Under the pieces are notes generated by a model. It was not told the DNA's origin and made no database searches. It was given only the letters and a program-made list of their open reading frames with translations. The translations under genes were made by a program, and so were the position numbers. A DNA stretch of 64,000 nucleotides from Harmonia axyridis (lineage: Eukaryota > Arthropoda > Insecta > Coleoptera > Coccinellidae), in the NCBI RefSeq assembly GCF_914767665.1, contig NC_059507.1, positions 7,130,001-7,194,000 of the forward strand. The letters run 5' to 3'. Each line of letters begins with the position of its first letter. The first letter of the stretch is position 1. Below, piece after piece: positions 44,881-56,359 of the stretch.

Positions 44881-46673
44881 ATGAAAACACTCGGTGTCAC
44901 ATTACTCCTCCTTACTTGCGCAAATGTTGCGTTGAGCGCGAAAATTTTGGGTGTCTTCATGACCCCTAGTTATAGCCACCAAGTCGTGTACCAACCGATC
45001 TGGAGAGAACTTTCGCTAAGAGGCCATCAAGTAACTGTGATCACTCCTAATCCACTACATGACAACAAGCTAACAAATCTAACGGAAATAGATGTCAGTG
45101 CTTCCTACAAGATATTCAGAGATGAGAACGAAAAAGGCATGTTGGAAGGAAAATCCCTACTTGGTGAGATGAAAAGATTCTCGAAGATTTTCGAGATGTT
45201 ATCACATTACCAGCTCGGCCATCCTGAGGTACAGGCTTTGATTAAGAACAAAAATCAAACTTTCGACCTACTGTTGGTAGAATATCTATACCCTTCTATG
45301 TATGCGCTCAAGGACGTCTACAACTGCCCAATGATTGGAATAACCTCACTTGGTATTACACCCTTCGGAAACGAAATTATTGGTAATCCTAAAAATCCTG
45401 CAATTGAACCTGATATCACCATGGAGGTTTCCGTTAGCAAAACATTCAAAGAACGTTTTTTGAGCACCGTACTGGATTTAACTGGAAGAGTACTATCCCG
45501 GTATGTACTCATGAATAAACTAGACAAACATGTTGCTCAATATATTGATGAAGACATCAGGCCAATGAGAGAAATCGTCCAAGACTTCAGCTTGGTAATA
45601 GTCAACTCGAATTTGGCTATCAGGAACTCAAAACCTGTGGTTCCGAATCTCATAGACATTGCTGGAATACATATTCAGAAGCCAAAACCTTTGCCCAAGG
45701 TCAGTGATTTTTCTTTATTGAAAAAGCAAATTATATTTCATTCAATTTTTGAAACTATAGAAACTTCACTTGGGTTAATTTTTCAAATCTATAATTCGAT
45801 AAATTGATAAAGAACTAACAAGTCTTATAATTTTAGTAGCTGAAGAAATTGGAACAATTAACTTTCGATTTTTTCAGGACTTGAAACACTTCTTGGACAC
45901 AGCCAAAGAAGGAGTCGTGTACTTCAGCCTGGGATCGAACATGAAGAGCGCCTTGATACACCCTGATAAGCTTGATATGATCTTACAAGTGTTCGCGGAG
46001 TTGCCCTACAAGGTCTTATGGAAATTCGAAAAGGAAGATATGGCGAACAGAACAGACAACGTTTTTATCCAAAAATGGCTGCCACAACAAGATGTTTTGG
46101 CCCATCCAAACGTCAAACTTTTCATATCACAGGCTGGAATACAATCAATCGACGAGGCTATCTTCAAAAAGGTTCCTCTACTGTTGATTCCAATCTTCGG
46201 AGATCAACCATTCAATGCTCACCACATGGTCTCCAAGGGAGCAGCTTTGTCTCTAGATTACCACAACTTGAACAGAGTAGAGTTCAAGAACGCAATACTT
46301 GAGATGATGAACAATCCAAAGTGAGTAAAAAATTCATTGATTTGGTATAAACAAGACTAAATCTATATCTTTCTTTAGATATCAAAGCCACATGGACGAT
46401 CTTCACGTCATTGCCACAGACCAAATTGTTCCCCCTCTAGAGAAAGCTGTCTGGTGGATTGAGTATGTTCTTCGTCATGATGGTGCAAAACATCTTATGT
46501 ACAGTGGAAGAGACGTTCCATTCTATCAGTACTACATGCTCGATATCGTAGCAGCTGTGTTAGCTACCATCATAGCCACTGTGATGATTGTGGTGAAGAC
46601 GACGAAAGCAACTATCAAATTCTTCATGGTGTCTAGAAGTTACGTGCAGAATAAAATGAAGAAAACTCAGTAG
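44881..46673 (+). CDS. UDP-glycosyltransferase (UGT), three exons
   Basis: Transfers a sugar from a UDP-sugar (UDP-glucose in most characterised insect UGTs) to small lipophilic acceptors. It acts in the ER lumen, in detoxification or conjugation of endogenous compounds. Exons are 44881-45699, 45878-46320 and 46379-46673; introns are GTCAGT...TTTTCAG (phase 0) and GTGAGT...CTTTAG (phase 2), giving 518 residues, normal for the family. Residues 1-20 form a signal peptide. SHQ (His33) aligns with the catalytic His of the acceptor domain. FSLGSN is at 289-294. The UGT signature runs from WLPQQDVLAHP through LFISQAGIQSIDEAI to GDQPFNA (about 340-386), with QAG where many UGTs have HGG. Residues ~474-493 are a membrane anchor, and the cytosolic tail ends KKTQ, a KKxx ER-retrieval motif. 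I see no frameshift or stop. The substrate cannot be told. Confidence 0.95.
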
Positions 46674-46751
46674 GACTGAGGAGATCAATCTGGTCGCGAA
46701 TACTCATATTTATTTACATTGTACCTGTAAATATTTTTATACGGACGAAAA

Positions 46752-46757
46752 ATTAAA
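46752..46757 (+). terminator. ATTAAA polyadenylation signal of the UGT gene
   Basis: ATTAAA lies 79 bp after the stop codon and is followed by a T-rich stretch. It is the second most common animal poly(A) signal, and no AATAAA lies nearer. Confidence 0.6.
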
Positions 46758-47549
46758 TATTTTTTTCATAGTATTTTCTTTCATTTTTTGGTTATTTTTG
46801 CCTTTCATTTCAGATATGGTAATCATATTTGAGTGCATATTTTTAACAGATTCTTCTTCAGATATATGTTTTTGAATTTTGCCAGATAGCTTCAAAACCT
46901 AACTGATTTTAGTAGGGAATAATTGTTGAAATCAGATCCACCTTGGTGATTTCAGTTTTAACAGAACCTGTACTATTCAAGCATTCTATTTGAACCTTTC
47001 CCTAATCATATCTGTTATCGGTGGAATGACTGAAATCAAGGTGGATCATATAATCAGATCTGGGGTTATAAATTTAATGAGAACTTGTACAGTGAACAGA
47101 TATAGATGTAATATTCTGGGATCCTTGATGCTGAAGTCTGCGTTACGCTAAGTTCCTGTAGGAAAACATATGCTAAAATATACCCCAGAGAATGAAACTT
47201 CAGAGAAGCAATTCAACATCTCCAGAGATTCCCTCTAACTTGATAACAACGTAACTGAACTAGGGGTTAACTTTATGCCAGTTGTATTTTTCGTTTATCG
47301 GTAACTACATTGGCATTGGATAGGCCTGGAGTAAGAAAAAAAAATGATCATGCATTGTTACGTTACAATTCACCATCCCAGTTTTGGGTGACAAACTTTA
47401 TAACGTGAACTGATACCACTTGAATAGAATTTTGAGCATGAGATTCTTGGCAAACAAAAGTCATTCCTAAACTGAAATATTCGAAATAATCATTTTTCAG
47501 GAACGTACGATCGAATAAAGATTTCAAGGATCTGCATTCAGATATATTA
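46758..47549. other. Unassigned sequence with an inverted repeat
   Basis: GATCCACCTTGGTGATTTCA near 46938 is mirrored by TGAAATCAAGGTGGATC near 47031, an imperfect fold-back. A TTACGTTACAA phrase lies near 47358. No gene seen. Confidence 0.45.
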
Positions 47550-48660
47550 CATAGGCGTACAACTTTGCTTTCGTCGAATTTTTCCGAAATTCGAGACTTT
47601 ATTGTAAAAGACTGGATATACATGATTCAAAGTATTGGCCACTTATTTCTCCCATCTTTCGAACAACGTACGAATCCCGCATTGAAAAAAGTGGTCATCT
47701 TTTGAATCGATCCACGAATCGCTGGTCATCCAAGCCATGTGCCATAGATCGAAACAAGTGATAATCCGAGGGAGCAACTTCTGTAGAATACGGCGGGTGG
47801 GGTAGGACTTCCCATTTCAACGTTTCCATGTATGTCTTGACCACTTTCGCAACATGGGGTCGAACATTGTCGTACTGTTGAATCAATTTATCATGTCTCT
47901 CGTTGTATTGCGGTGCTCGGCTCAAACGCATTAATAACGTTCGTCTGTGATTGTTTCAGTCAGTTTTAATAACTCATAATACATTACGCTGAGCTGGTCC
48001 AACCAAATACTGATCATGACCTTGGAACCGTGAACATTCGGTTTGGCCGTGGACGTGGACGTGGAAGCATGGCCGGGATATCCCCATGATTTTCTGCGCT
48101 TGGGATCAACGTAACCAACCCATTTTCCGTTTCCAGTCACAATGCGATGCGGAAATGTCTTACGTATGCGCCTTGCAAGCAGCTGTTCACAAGCAAATAA
48201 ACGCCGTTCAACATCTCTCGGCTTCAACTCGTACGGCACGCAATTTCCTTGTTCCTGAATCATTCCCATGACTTTCAGGTGTTTTGAAACGGCTTGTTGC
48301 GTCAGTCCCAATGAACCTGCCAATTCTTGTTGCGTTTGACACGAGTCTTGATCAAATAATGCCTCCAATTCTGCATATTCGAAAACCTTCTCCCTTCCAC
48401 CGCCATGCTGGTCTTCGACGTCAAAATCACCGTTCTTGAAGCGTTGAAACCACTCTCGACACGTTTTTTCACTAATATCGGTCTCGCCATAAGTATTTGA
48501 GAGTATTCGATGCGCCTCAGTCGCAGATTCTTCATATAAAGCAGCAAACTTCCCGCAAATTACGAGAATTTGGATCGTAAGCTGACATGTTTAATCGAGT
48601 ATAACAAATCGACTAATATTTCGATGGTGTTATGTTAAGAAATACCTAATCTTATTGTAA
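47550..48660 (-). mobile_element. Mos1-like mariner, fragment set 2 (nearly full length)
   Basis: The 3' terminal repeat CATAGGCGTACAACTTTGC starts at 47550 next to TA. The 5' UTR text (TTAGGTATTT...CATCGAAATATTAGTCG) runs to 48660, but the 5' terminal repeat seen in the 50346-51282 copy is missing. The coding region is present from ATG (48588) to the C-terminus, in several frames. Confidence 0.8.
47600..48588 (-). pseudogene. Mariner transposase pseudogene (set 2)
   Basis: MSAYDPNSRNLREVCCF opens at 48588 and then breaks. HTH-2 (LDQDSCQTQ-like, QQAVSKHLKVMGMIQEQ), CVPYELKPRDVERRLF, RIVTGNGKWVGYVDPKRR (the Asp of TGDEKW is Asn), PGHASTSTSTAKPN with a two-residue expansion, a Tyr for His in LIQQYDNVRPHVAK, and PPYSTEVAPSDYHLFRSMA follow. 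About 33 bp are lost around 47720 before IDSKDDHFFQCGIRTLFERW. The protein is inactive. Confidence 0.8.
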
Positions 48661-48739
48661 TGCCACCAACTCTGCATCTTCGAAAGCGTTCTCTCTTCCA
48701 CTGCCATGCTGGTCTTCGACGTCAAAATCATCGTTCAGG
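48661..48739 (-). pseudogene. Small mariner fragment fused to a LINE fragment
   Basis: Reads NDDFDVEDQHGSGRENAFED followed by AELVAL, matching mariner transposase between the two HTHs. On its upstream side (higher coordinates) it joins in frame to LINE sequence ending RKTSYLGYIL. On its downstream side it meets the 5' UTR of the mariner at 47550-48660. Confidence 0.7.
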
Positions 48740-49600
48740 ATGTAGCCCAAATATGATGTTTTACGATCTTCATAAATTTGAAAAGCTCTCTTTCCGTACT
48801 CAACCAGGTCAACACTTCTTCGTTGGTTGTATGTGTCGTCCATGACATCATAAAGATTCTATGATAAGTCCACATCTCAAAAACTTCCAACTTATTGATG
48901 GTATTTGATTTGAGCGTCCATACAAGAGTGTCGACCAGACATAGCATTTAGAAAGTCTCAAAGGCAGACTCAGGCTGATTCGTGAATTGGAGAGGAAGCT
49001 TCATAAGTCGGCCAAAGCAATTTCTGGCTTGTTCTTTCCTTGATCTTACCCCCATATCTGGATCCAATTTGCAATTCACCCAACATCACAAGTACCGGAA
49101 CCTATCTACCTGCCCCAGAATTAGTCCGTCAATATGTACTGGTCGCGGAAAATTTCTTGATTTTTTAAGGATCATAACCTTACTCTTCTTTATATTGTAA
49201 CGTTTTTCGGTCAATTAAATCGGTAATTCTTACTAACACTAATTTATTTCAGATACACAACCAAAAACAACCAATTACAGATGATTTATTTCAACTACTA
49301 CATTAATTCATTTCCACTACTACATTAATTTATTTCCACAACTTATATCAACTTGAGTGTACGGCATTGACTGCCGTTTACGTCGGCACTGCTCTCCTCT
49401 GCGGCTTCTATTGGTGATATACCGCTGGCATCTCTCTCCAGAAGGGACTTGATCTTTCTATCGAGCTCTCGATGCGTCCGGTACCTTCTCGAAAGAGACA
49501 GTGGCGTATAGCTTGCGAATTCGTTACAATATTTATCCTCATTCCAAACTGACACTCACAGTTGATCAGCAATTGTCCAAGAGATCATATTCTACAAAAT
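48740..49600 (-). pseudogene. RTE/BovB-like LINE fragment, split by a solo LTR
   Basis: Reverse strand: LLDNC...SLE (49600-49533), then across the LTR to IKKSKVMILKKSRNFPRPVH followed by IDGLILGQVDRFRYL (49195-49090). LEVFEMWTYHRIFMMSW, TNEEVLTWLSTERELFKFMK and RKTSYLGYIL follow, to 48740. These match the KKTKVMV...V.RFKYLG and KLEAFEMWxYRRIL...TNEEVLRR...RKxxYLGHI blocks downstream of the RT palm in many insect LINEs. Stops and shifts throughout. Confidence 0.7.
49196..49528. mobile_element. Solo LTR, 333 bp, with 4-bp target duplication
   Basis: It begins TGTAACG and ends CGTTACA (TG...CA with 7-bp inverted ends) and is bounded by ATAT at 49192-49195 and 49529-49532. LINE coding text resumes across it when the LTR and one ATAT are removed. 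A 4-bp duplication and TGTAACG start fit a Ty3/gypsy-type LTR (inference). No internal gag/pol region. Confidence 0.65.
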
Positions 49601-50345
49601 ACGAAATTCGGAAATATCAACCAGTGACAATATTTCCATTAGGCTGCTGCCTGGTCCATTCATAGTTACCTCATCATTATGTAGGTATTGGAAATTCAGA
49701 GGACAGGATTCAAATACCAAATAACCAGATTTAAAAACGGCATCCAGCCATGGAAAGCAAATTCGAATTAGCAGCGAAAAGCCCCGCTCCAACTGGAATT
49801 CTGGGTCACAACTTTAAATTAAACCATATGCATGAGCGAGCTCCAGCTGTACGATTCGAAAATATTTCTAACTCACCAATTCTACACCGCGAGCTCTATA
49901 AAGGCTTTGTTTGTTTCTTTCCGGCTGTGCTGATTGTTTGTAAATATTCGCCAGTTTTTGAAGTTGGGAACGTTAGTCGTTCATCGGGGGAAATTGTCGG
50001 TCCTGAAAGTGTATTTCTGAATGAACTGGACCAGATCAAGTGAATGAATCGATACATTTTCGTTCTTTTGTACCCTCGCTTAATTGGATCTCGGTGTTCT
50101 TTCAAACGCTTCCGTCGAAACGAGAAAAATTCGCTTATTTTATTTTTAATTCGTATTTTGTTCGGAAGTATTATCAGAAGTGAACAAACATTTCATATAT
50201 TGAATTACAACTGATATTGAATCTCCTTTGATGAGAGTTATTCAAAAATAGGAATAAATAAAATTTAGTTAGAAGAAGGTGCCTATCGTAGTTGTAAGCG
50301 AAACGTAAGGGACCAAATGAGAAAGGCACTGAAGTGAAAATAAAG
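49601..50345. other. Unassigned sequence
   Basis: No supported gene. A 97-codon frame at 49750-50043 (+) has no recognisable motif. Confidence 0.35.
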
Positions 50346-51110
50346 CAACATGGGGTCGAGCATTGTCATGCTGTAAAATCACTACATCATGTCTCTCGTA
50401 TTATTGCGCCCGTTTGTCTTTCAGTGCTCGGCTCAAACGCATTAATTGCGTTCGATAGCGATCACCTGTGATTCTTTCAGTCGGTTTTAACAACTCATAA
50501 TACACTACGCCCAGCTGGTTCCACAAAATACTGAGCATGACCTTGGAACTGTGAATATTCGGTTCGGTCGTCGAAGTAGAAGCATGGCCGGGATATCCCC
50601 AAGATTTTCTGCGCTTACGATTATCGTAATGAACCCATTATTCGTCTCCAGTCACAATACGATGCAGTAAACCCTTCCGTCTTTGCCTTGCAAGCAGCTG
50701 TTCACGAGCAAAGAAATGCCGTTCAACATCTCTCAGCTTCAACTCGTACAGCACCCAATTTCCTTGTTTCTGAGTCATTCCCATGACTTTCAGGCGTTTT
50801 GAAATGGCTTGTTGCGTCACTCCCAATGATCCTGCCAATTCTTCTTGTGTTTGACACGAGTCTTAATCAAGTAATGCTTCCAATTCGGCATCTTTGAAAA
50901 CCTTTACTCTTCCACCGCCATACTGGTCTTTGACGTCAAAATCACCGTTCTTGAAGCGTTGAAACTTCTCGGCACGTTTTTTCACTAATAGCAGCCTCAC
51001 CATAGGTATTTGGGAGCATTCGATGAGCCTCACCCTCAGGTTTCTCCATACCAAAGCAGAAAATTAAAACCTCCAGCAAATGACGAGAATTTGGCTCGTA
51101 AGCTGACATG
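50346..51110 (-). pseudogene. Mariner transposase pseudogene (set 3)
   Basis: MSAYEPNSRHLLEV near 51108, FDVKDQYGGGRVKVFKDAEL, AGSLGVTQQAISKRLKVMGM, WVLYELKLRDVERHFFAREQ, RIVTGDE, PGHASTSTTEPNIHSSKVML and CDNARPHVA-like text can be read in turn with frameshifts and stops (for example a TAA before the HTH-2 block near 50864). The first catalytic Asp is kept; the third is deleted. Confidence 0.75.
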
Positions 51111-51282
51111 TTCAATCGAGAATAACTTTATGATGCAGACACAAATCGACTAATATTTCGATGGCGTTATGTTTACAAATACCTAAGCTTATCGTAAGTC
51201 ATCTAAGATCTATTTATTTCGACTACCACTTACCGCTACATCCATCTATTGCAAAACGGCGGAAGCAAAGTTGTACACTGGG
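50346..51282 (-). mobile_element. Mos1-like mariner, fragment set 3 (3'-truncated)
   Basis: The 5' end reads CAGTGTACAACTTTGCTTCC from 51280, which is homologous to the CATAGGCGTACAACTTTGC end of the 47550-48660 copy, so the terminal repeat is retained. The 5' UTR and most of the coding region follow. Homology stops at 50346 in the DNARPHVA block, so the last third is missing. Confidence 0.75.
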
Positions 51283-52744
51283 ACCACAATATTTATCTTC
51301 CTACTAGTCTGATTTTGATGAAATTTGGTGTGGTTATTGAGCTTGTGAAGCTTTCAACGAATTTAGTGTGCAAGTACTAACAGTGCTTGGCAAGGAAGCA
51401 TAGTGCCCCACCCATTGGCATCAAAGTTTTTTAATTCAAGTTCAGATTCTTCATAGCCTGAATTAAAACTTCAAAAAGTTTATTGTCGCTAACAGAAAAT
51501 CAACATCCTAAAAAAAAAATATGTCTTCGGTAATCATCCGATACGCAACGCAATGAAACCCCTCGCTTCAATCTGGAACATAAAACTCGATGCGAAAAGG
51601 AAGAAGAGTCCTTTTGTTATCTCAACTGCGATATCTCCTTTACTTTCCCGAACGAATTTTCGATGACAATAATTCTTGTTCTTCTATCTCCGGACTCGGG
51701 AATAATTTTACAACGTACCATCGGGAACAGCACAGATCTTGTTCCGGGATTACTTTCGACGTTGAATTACTTCCGTATCCTTCTGATACAAGAAATTTTA
51801 TTCACATCAAGACCGCATCTTGTCAAGGAAGCTGTTTAATAGTGAAAACGATAAAATACAGCATTGCTTGCGACAAAAGCAGCCACCATCGTTGCTCATA
51901 AATCTCACTAGGGACTCGTGTCTGGAGTGCCAACTCAGAACCGTTTTCAGGACCCCTTTATCATTCGCCAGCTTGATGGGCCACCAATAAATTTTATAAA
52001 AGATTATTTTTAAGGCTTGTAGAATACGTAAGTATGTGTTGGGGAGAAAGGTTACACGTGGTCTATGTTGATCATAATTTATTCTCATTTTTTTTTTTGG
52101 ACGGGATATATGGCTTTCCACTGGTGATACCCACGGTCCAATATCACTTCAGGATGACAGGAAATTTGAAAAAGAACCTCATTTTTTTTCAGCGGCGTCT
52201 TGGCACCGATAATATCCTCTTCGGAGAGAATCAGTTTATAACCGTAGATCCTTGGGTTGATAGACGCAGTATCTTTTTTTGCACTTTCTAAATATCAGCA
52301 TTACCGAATATTTGTTATTTTGACATTTCGAAAATGGTCTCAAAGGTTTAAGTGGTACGCAAAGATGAAGAATCCAATTCTCCTTTCTCATATAATCCTA
52401 AACACTACAATGTCAAATATAAATAATTCTACTATATTCCAGATTATTTGTATGAAAAAGTATATTACAATGAAATGTTAATTCATGAGATGTTCAAAGA
52501 AATCCGAATTGAACAGAATTTAAGAGAAAAATATTCAAACAAAAATGCACCTATTATTGTTTAGTATGCATGATGACATTTTATCGAAAGATAATCATCT
52601 TTTCGATATAAATCGGAATCAGTATTTGATGACGATGAAGTATACGAATTATAAAAAAAACACAAATAAGTACGTACTTATCATTGTGATTTTAATAATC
52701 TGATCAATAGTAGCTCTATTCCAAGAAATAAAGAACTTATGGAT
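51283..52744. other. Unassigned sequence
   Basis: No supported gene. A 103-codon frame at 51590-51901 (+) and an opposing one lack known motifs. Confidence 0.35.
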
Positions 52745-53480
52745 TAAGATGATTATTATATCGTCGATAAGGCCGTTGTAGATTTGATCATTTAGTTTGT
52801 TTAGATCTTATTTACACGGACTTTTCCAAAGCGTTGGACTCAGTTGACCAGGTGCTACTCCTTATCAAACTAGGGTACAGAATGCAGGTGCCCTCTCAGG
52901 TGTTCCGCAAGGATTCCATTTGGGTCACTTACATTATGTTTTATTTATAAACGATATGCATTCGGAATTTGAGCATAGTAGTTTCTTCTTCTAGCTGACT
53001 TGGATAATAGCAGATTATTTTAGGATGATCTCGACGTGTTGTCCTTGTCGTTAACCAAATCTTCGTTAACCCTTTCCACTGCCGGGTTATCAGTTTTATA
53101 GAAATAGAAAGCACGTAAATTTTGATTAAAATATAAATTATGTGAAGCTTGAGCCAGTTGAGGAAATTATAGATCTTGGAATCTCATTGGATTCGGAGCT
53201 GAAGTTTAATTCACTCTTAAATTATAGGAAAAGAAGGGTTTTGGAAGTTCTTGGTATCATCCAGCATAAATATGGTTTTCCGTTCGAACAATAAAAACCT
53301 TGTACTTTCCATCACCTAGAAGTATCCTAAAGTAAGGCAGGTTCCTGGTATTAAGTTTTTGAGAGTATTCAAGAAAGATTCATTGGTTTAGTTGCTTTCA
53401 AACAAGGTATTAGTAGCTATGTCACAGATATACTGAGTAAGAGTGAATATATTTCTAAATTCAAAGCCATTCCAAAAGAG
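52745..53480 (+). pseudogene. Jockey-like LINE reverse transcriptase relic
   Basis: DLIYTDFSKALDSVDQVLLL (RT block with the first catalytic Asp, usual V.xDxxKAFDxVxH), then after a gap GVPQGFHLGHLHYVLFINDM (usual SGVPQGSxLGPLLFxLFINDL), a decayed LADL where F/YADD should be, and IIDLGISLDSELKFNSLLNY (usual DLGVxLDxxLxF). Deletions and stops are frequent, so it is an old copy. Confidence 0.7.
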
Positions 53481-55049
53481 GAGATTAGTTATTGATGTCT
53501 TTTTTTGTAAGAATTAAATAAATGGATCAGTATTTTCTCCTTCATATATATATATAAAAAGTGTACGTTAATGTTCTTCTCAGGAGAATGTGATATATCC
53601 ATTTGCTGGTTTCAGAAATACCGAAACATCTATATTCACTGAGAACATTACTGTTTTTAAATAAAAATTCTTCTGTGAGCTGGATTGTTCTTTATATGTT
53701 TGCAAGCGGGATTCTATCAATGCTGAGTATAAAGTGTATTGTAGTCAAAATTTCGGCTGAGCAATGGTTCCTCATTGAATTCATTAAGTCTGAATTGCAA
53801 TTTACAGCAGGGGCTTAACCTATTCAATTTATTTGTTATCATGTTATGTTATGTTAATTATTCCACTCATATTTCATTGATTTGATCATTGGGTTTATCA
53901 AATAGAGATAGTTGATCATTGTAAACCATTATTGTTCACTTTTGGCAATCGTTATACAATCTGAATTTATCAAATGAAGTTGAATATTGAAGAAAGAAGT
54001 CCATGCTCAAAGAGGAGTAGTATATATCAAAGAGTAAGACTAAGGTGTCTTTTCCACAAAAATTCGTGGAGAAGACCTCAGCCCCTTCTTTAAAGTTGAT
54101 TATTGCAAATAAATTATATTCCATTCTTTAGATACCTGATAACGAACAGAAATCCAAACGCTCTAGGCGACGAATGGAAGTGCCAGATAAATCATTCCTC
54201 TATTAATCTGCTTCCGTTCATCATCTGCCATTAGCCAAAGTCATTACATTTCTTATCAAAGTAGACCGAGGCATCTCCTGCACAGCCTACGCCAAATCCA
54301 ATCTCGAAAATCCTGAATCAAGATAAAATCCCATTCCGCATTGACTCGAAATCACAACATCGTGAAGAGCCGTTATGGCAGTAATCCTGTTAGGGACAAA
54401 CGCTACTGTTGAAGAAAACTCCCTGCAGGATACGGCCATCGAACAAACAATAAACAATGGAATTCAGATGGAGGGGCTTCGATTTCACGCTCGCTCAAAT
54501 GATATGTGATTGAAATGCCTTTCTGTGGCGATGGCAGCGCCCCCGTATAATCATAAATCAAATTAAGTAGGATTTAGCTCCCCCAGCTCTTGCTTCGCTG
54601 CCGCAAACTCTCCCTGCGCGTGTTAGTCATCTCTCCACACATGATTCATAACTACTCTTCCATTTGTGTTCTTCGGCTGTATAATTAGAATATACAGTTG
54701 GCTGACGGATTTCAGCCAGCCTCATCTAGCTGACGGTATTTGTTTCTGGCGTCGGAGTAATTGTTGCGATGGGGTATTTTGGGTATGGAGCATTCGGTTT
54801 GATGGCTCCAAGAATGGTTATCTAGACAGATCAGGATAAATGAGCTTTGGGATTCTTCGTGTGAGGATTTAATTTAGGAATTCCTCTCGGGTCTGTTTGG
54901 AATCGAGAGATATAGTAGATCGATAACTCAGCAGGTTCCTCATTAGGATGGCTTGAATAATTAGTGGCTGACAGAATTTGTTTAATGAAAGTTGAAGTAT
55001 TGGATTCACGTCTTAAGGAAGGATTGTGATGAGTGGGTTCATCCAACAT
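53481..55049. other. Unassigned sequence
   Basis: No gene supported. GC-richer text near 54400-54640 (GGCGATGGCAGCGCCCCCG, GCTGCCGCAAACTC) may be an old unique-sequence island. No motif recognised. Confidence 0.35.
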
Positions 55050-55436
55050 GTGAACACATCGATTTGGAATCTTTTTTCTTATAGTTTGAAGACAAAACTG
55101 CGAAAAAGTCAATAAAGTGAAGGGTTCTCCACCAATTCGCACATTTGCAGCTGTATGTCTTCGATAACTTCACGAATTCTATCTTTAAGGTTTGATTCGG
55201 TTGAGGAGTATTGGCATAGACCTCAACTTTCATATGAGCCCAAATAAAAAAGTCTAAAGATCCCAGAAGCCAATTGTGATCACCTCTTCGAAAGATAATA
55301 CAGCCTGAAAACTTTTCTGCAAAATTGCGATTGTTTCGTTGCTTGTGTGGCACGTAACGTTATCTTGAAAACAAAACTTCGTCTACAATATTTTTCAGTT
55401 CAGGCCATGAAAATCATTGATAATAGCTTAGTAGTA

Positions 55437-56359
55437 AAGGGTGTTTTTTTCAGAGCTATAGAACTTTAAATTGCAATAAAACAACGATGGATTATTCGAT
55501 TCACATGAATTTTATTTATCCGCAAGATAATCTTGTGCCATTACATTTTAAATATGATTTCTGGCATATGACCGCCACGGCTGGCTCGGATGTAGTCCAA
55601 TCTGGACGTCCAATTTTCGATGACTTTTTCCAATATTTGTGGCCGTATATCGGCAATAACACGGCGAATGTTGTCTTCCAAATGGTCAAGGGTTTGTGGC
55701 TTATTCGCATAAACCAATGGCTTTACATAGCCCCACAGAAAGTAGTCTAGCGGTGTTAAATCATAAGATCTTGGAGGCCAATTCACAGGTCCAAAACGGG
55801 AATTTAGGCGGTCGCCAAACGTGTCTTTCTTTCAATAAATCGATTGTGGCACGAGCTGTGTGACATGTTGCACCGTCTTGTTGGAACCACAGCTCCTGGA
55901 CATCATGGTTGTTCAATTCAGAAATGAAAAAGTTAGTAATTATGGCTCTATACCGATCACCATTGACTGTAACGTTCTGGCCATCATCGTTTTTGAAGAA
56001 GTACGGACCAATGATTCCACCAGCCCATAAAGCGCACCAAACAGTCAGTTTTTCTAGATGTAACGGTGTTCCGACATACACTCGAGGATTAGCTTCACTC
56101 CAAATGCAGCAGTTTTGTTTGTTGACGTAGCCATTCAACCAGAAGTGCGCTTCATCGCTAAACAAAATTCGCTTATGAAAATCGGGAACAACGGCAATCT
56201 CATTTTGCACTATTTGTAAGCGTTGTTCAGGCGTGAGTCTATTCATGATGAATTGCCAAACCAAACTGAGAATAAATCACTTACCAACTGTTAAATCCGT
56301 CGCCATCTTGAACAGTGATGCCAACTTAAAGTTATATACCTCGAAAAAAAAACACCCAT
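55437..56359 (-). mobile_element. DD41D-type element, internally deleted copy C
   Basis: TA flanks (55435-55436 and 56360-56361) and inverted ends AAGGGTGTTTTTTTC / GAAAAAAAAACACCCAT. It is 923 bp. Its deletion differs from copies A and B: TPEQRLQIVQ joins NEIAVVPDFHKRILFSDEAH. It lies inside an older relative just after that relic's VTVNG codons. Confidence 0.9.
55541..56264 (-). pseudogene. Transposase of DD41D copy C
   Basis: A frame open from NRLTPEQRLQIVQ (about 56246) through RILFSDEAHFWLNGYVNKQN (first Asp), LTVWCALWAGGIIGPYFFKN, VTVNGDRYRAIITNFFISEL and WFQQDGATCHTARATIDLLK (second Asp) ends in a frameshift near 55830. The following frame continues NWPPRSYDLTPLDYFLWGYV (third Asp), ADIRPQILEKVIENW and RASRGGHMPEIIFKM. 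One shift and the N-terminal deletion are its only major defects. Confidence 0.85.

Noticed and set aside
46322..46378. Missing fourth UGT exon or alternative C-terminus
   Set aside because: The phase-2 splice at 46320/46379 restores NPKYQ and a normal 518-residue protein, so no further exon is needed.
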